DNA from: Melastoma dodecandrum
Lineage: Eukaryota > Streptophyta > Magnoliopsida > Myrtales > Melastomataceae
Assembly (NCBI GenBank): GCA_029817715.1
Contig: JARUPY010000009.1
Location: forward strand, 1-64,000
Reading direction: 5' to 3'
Length of the DNA: 64,000 bases
Shown here: piece after piece, positions 60,631-64,000 of the stretch
Numbering within the stretch: position 1 is the stretch's first letter
Layout: each line of letters starts with the position of its first letter
Translations under genes and position numbers: made by a program
Notes under the pieces: model-generated
Databases searched by the model: none
What the model was told of the DNA's origin: nothing
Seen by the model: only the letters and a program-made list of their open reading frames with translations

Positions 60631-63600
60631 TTAAGCTAATAACTTGGCCAGTTCATCGATTCTCAAGCTTCCTCTAGATATAGAGCCAGACGACGACCGG
60701 GACCCAATTTCATCCCTGTCCTTTCGCCTCTGCTGTTTCTCGCCTTGCTGTTGATGTCTGTTCCTACTACCATTAGTCGCAGGACGACCACCGGTGTCTT
60801 TGACGTTCGACTCGACCTTTGGAACCTCCAACTGCAAGTCCTTTTCATCATTAGGCTCCGGCTCCGGATCCGTTGTCTGAACTGCTACCCTTTTCTGCAG
60901 TGGCATAAAGCTGGGGTTGGGTGGGGCTGTTCGTGAGAGGGCGACAGCCCTTTGGAACACGGTATCGAAGTCCACACTACTTTCCTCTAACACGAGGGCA
61001 GCCCCATCCTCCACGGCCTTTTCAAGGAGTACTAGTAGTTTCTCTGTACAGGGCCTCGGGGAGGAAGTTGGGATTCCGTTGCATTCCTGAGATTCTAGAA
61101 TGCCCAGGTGCTCAGGTTCCATGGAGGCATCCTCAGAGAAGCTGCCAGCGATGTCTTTGCATTTCTCGGCGATTAAGCTGTCTTCGTACTCATCTTCTAG
61201 TCCCGCAGCTTCAGACATGTTCTCATGTCTAATCATCGATTCAGAAGTGATTTTGTTCTCATCACCTAATTCAGACACAACCTTGTCTCTAATACTTACA
61301 TCAAGATTGATTTCGTTCTCATCTTTTGGCTGGATATCTTCAGAAATATCGCCATCACTAATACCAGCGTCCAGATTGATTTTGTTCTCCCCTTCTGGCT
61401 GGATAGCTTCAGATGCATCCACGTCTTCAATATTAGCATTAAAATCGAGTACTTTCCCATCTTCTGATTGGACATCTTCAGAAACCATCTCCATAATACT
61501 TGCATCAATTCCAGATTCATCCCTATGTTCCAATCGGTTAACTTCAGAAACATGCACACCCATTAAACTTTCATCACGACTTACTCTAAGCTCATCTTCA
61601 GGCAGGATAACCTCAGAAACATTCCGATCTCTAATACTTGATAGCATCTGTATGTCTGCAGCACCATTTCCCTCAATTTCTGGACAATGTTCTTCATCTG
61701 AAGACTGCTGACCCGTGATGTCTTCTGATAGAGGAACTGTTCTTTTAAGGGGTTCATCGGCCACAGCCTCCAATGGGTTGATCGAAGCAGGGGAAGGTAT
61801 TTTGATTTGTTCAGCAACTTCCATTACCCCAGTACCATCATCGACTTCAGGTTGGTTATCTTCCTGTAAATAATCCTTCAATGATCGAAGTGTTGGGCTA
61901 GGCTGTAGGCCTCTCCATATAAGTATATGCTCATTCGCAAAAGAAATGAGAACGCAGGGCACCAAATCCTGGCATTAACAATCAGAAGGGAAGCTGGAAA
62001 AAGTCAGCCAAGCTATGTATACAAGCAGCAATGCAAGGTACTCACTACCCGGATATCAAATGCACGTGTGATCATTTCTTGTAAATGTGTGAAAGAAAAG
62101 AAGTAAATGACCATTTATGAGGGAGGCAAGGCATCTATCCTTCTCACATCATGTCAAAAGACGTAAATAAGTAAAGTACCTACATAAATTTCCAGAATAA
62201 GAAAGGAAGTGAGGTGTTGATAAGGAAGCATATATCAACAACAATGCCTGGTAGGATTTGCCTTAAAACTTTGTGTTTTCATGAATGCCAATTTATAGAG
62301 AACTGAAAAAATAACCATAGCATTTTGATGCTGGATCGTGTTCATACCTGAAGTTTGGCACCGATCTTCCTGTAATCACTCGGGTTCATCCCTTGACAGT
62401 TGATCTTGATCAAGTCACATTCTTGGAATGCCTCCCGAACATTCTTTACAAGGTCACAGTAAACACCGTTTTTACCTGTAAGCACAAACTAAAAGCAATT
62501 AGCTTGCCCCAGGTTCAACAGGTAACCATTTACCCACCTAGTACCAAAACAGAAAAGATCAATTCACGGTAATACCAAAACAAAAAAGATCAATTCACGG
62601 TAAAACCAGCATCTATACCCAATTTACAAATTGGTATAAGACCTTGCCCCTTCCGACGCATTTCAATAGCTTCATCTTGCGTTAAACCTGGTGGAATGCT
62701 CTTAATTAATCGTGGATAAACAGGACTAGCAGGCCTCCACAACATAAGGGGAAAACGAGGACGAGTTCTGTAGTTGTAATTTCTTCCTCTGAAAAGATAG
62801 ATGACCCCTCCCCTATTGTGAATGACCTTTCCCCCTGTGCGCTCCTGTTTAGACAGAATAACTTATGGCAAAATTTTTTGCAGTCAAAAGACACAGCGAG
62901 CAGAAGGATTTTCCCATGCACGCAAAAAAGACTGGTATCAATCTATTCCCAATAGAACTAGAATCAATATTCCATCAAACAGAACCCATTTCAAAAAGGC
63001 GTATCAACACATTCTGTGGTAACAACTGCATGCACGACGCCGCATTCTATTAGTGGAACTATACCTGACCAAATACGTAGCATGGCTAATGCAAAAATCA
63101 AAAGAATGCATTCAGAAAATGATAACAAACACTGCCAGCAGAGAAAACTCACACCTCCAACTGTTGTTTCACATTGTCCATGTCAACTGTACAAACTCCA
63201 AGGCATCTAATTCTGCATACTCGCTGTCGCTTCCAGTGGGAATGTATGTTATCAAGCATGTTGTGGGTCAAACCATCCCTGCCTATAACAAACAAATACA
63301 GAGTCAAGATAGTAAAATACATAGAAACGCTCAGCAAAATCCATTAGAACACGAAAATCCCCATCCTACCAGCTATCCAGAAGAAAATCATTAGTACCCG
63401 TACAAATCTCAAGAGCAATGACTACAGCTTCCATATAAATCTTTCAGTATCGGAAATAAACCATTGATGTATATATCCCATCAAGAACTCCGTGGTAGGA
63501 AGCTAAAATGCAAGAGAAGCAGCATCTAAATCACGATAACTGGCTTGGCATAGATCAAACAATTCACTCAATTTATCCCCAATAGTGACCCTCTTAATAG

Positions 63601-64000
63601 TAAACAACGAAAGAAACACTAAATGGCTTTCCTACTTTCCAGCCCACTACTGAATTTCCCAGCAAAGATAAGTAAAACAAATAAAACCTGCCCAAAGCTC
63701 AAACGGGTAGAAGTTAAAGGCTCAGGCCATTACAGCACAGCTTCACGATTCCAATCTTTCGAAAGTAATAACTCCCACCCCCACCACCCCAAAAATAAAG
63801 AAAAGAAAGTTTAAGGACTGAATTAATAACAGGAAGACCTGACCAGCCATGCATCTCCATAGGCTATTAGAAAAATACAAACAAAATGTTACGGAGGATT
63901 ACCCATATTTAGCTGCCTCTGACTCTTAGAGCTGCCGCGTACCAACTGATCCACCTCCTCCTCCGTCAATGGCTCCCCCAACAACTTCTCCCTTGTCTTC
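60631..64000 (-). CDS. CRS2-associated-factor-like protein (two CRM domains), 5' end outside window
   Basis: Exons on the minus strand: 64000-63903 (partial), 63282-63155, 62844-62619, 62475-62348, 61968-60631; phases agree. The visible protein starts [20 protein letters not shown], then the first CRM domain ([40 protein letters not shown]), the linker [20 protein letters not shown], and a second CRM domain ([59 protein letters not shown]). CRM domains bind group II introns. CAF1/CAF2 work with CRS2 to splice chloroplast introns, and a related CAF serves mitochondria. The last exon is unusually long (446 codons), with acidic imperfect repeats, then a conserved-looking [20 protein letters not shown] segment. 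Targeting cannot be judged because the N terminus is outside. CAF1 and CAF2 are not distinguished here. Confidence 0.9.
61190..61640 (-). repeat. Acidic imperfect repeats in the last exon of the CRM gene
   Basis: Units of roughly 20-30 residues of the type SExIQPExExxINLDxxIxD recur five to seven times, for example [40 protein letters not shown] and [20 protein letters not shown]. They encode a low-complexity, Glu/Asp-rich linker between the second CRM domain and the C-terminal segment. Confidence 0.75.

Noticed and set aside
61100..61711. 203-residue Ser-rich plus-strand frame
   Set aside because: Antisense of the acidic repeat exon of the CRM gene; the Glu/Asp codons read as Ser/Leu in reverse.

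Overview
This is plant nuclear DNA, from a eudicot. The evidence is spliceosomal GT-AG introns, plant-only gene families (BES1/BZR1, UGT with a PSPG box, JAC1-type auxilin, CRM-domain CAF, RRA arabinosyltransferase, FAR1/FRS, NAC), plant LTR retrotransposons, and a snoRNA promoter with Site II and telo-box elements. The species cannot be read from the sequence.

The window has two halves. Positions 1-33.8 kb are gene-poor and decayed. They hold an FRS-like pseudogene with a nonsense codon (1.07-1.85 kb), a coiled-coil gene remnant (1.83-2.38 kb), a probable LTR with its polypurine tract (8.87-9.78 kb), a 56-base poly-C run (10.89 kb) and a minus-strand array of broken NAC-like genes (22.4-30.9 kb). 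The NAC-like copies share one C-terminal tail motif. A gag-only Copia element (24.58-26.07 kb) sits inside that array. An imperfect tandem duplication (31.1-32.3 kb) and a 967-bp element with terminal inverted repeats and GC-rich cargo (32.78-33.74 kb) follow.

From 33.87 kb the window is gene-dense and the gene models can be followed exon by exon. On the plus strand are a METTL4-type MT-A70 methyltransferase (33.87-36.07), tRNA-Asp(GUC) (36.60), a BZR1/BES1 transcription factor (36.94-38.26) and a UGT72-like glucosyltransferase (39.48-40.99). On the minus strand are a JAC1-like J-domain protein (41.47-44.56), an RRA-type GT77 arabinosyltransferase (45.43-47.13) and a 15-exon DUF4091 (GH123-like) gene (47.76-52.58). 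A C/D-box snoRNA cluster with its own promoter lies at 54.0-54.94 kb on the plus strand. It is followed by a DUF1195 pseudogene (55.37-55.90), an orphan last exon of a DUF6857/DUF936 gene (56.49-56.71, minus), a non-autonomous LTR element (57.20-60.19) and the 3' part of a CRS2-associated-factor-like CRM gene (60.63 to the window edge, minus).

The protein genes are not one pathway. They are ordinary euchromatic neighbours: RNA modification and splicing (METTL4, CAF-like, snoRNAs), brassinosteroid signalling (BZR1), secondary-metabolite or hormone glucosylation (UGT), chloroplast movement (JAC1) and cell-wall extensin arabinosylation (RRA). The most interesting items are the snoRNA cluster, with guides that match rRNA as I recall it, the decaying NAC-like array, the two gag-only retroelements and the TIR element with cargo. 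All exon borders were read by eye from splice consensus, reading-frame continuity and remembered family similarity; no alignment was run.
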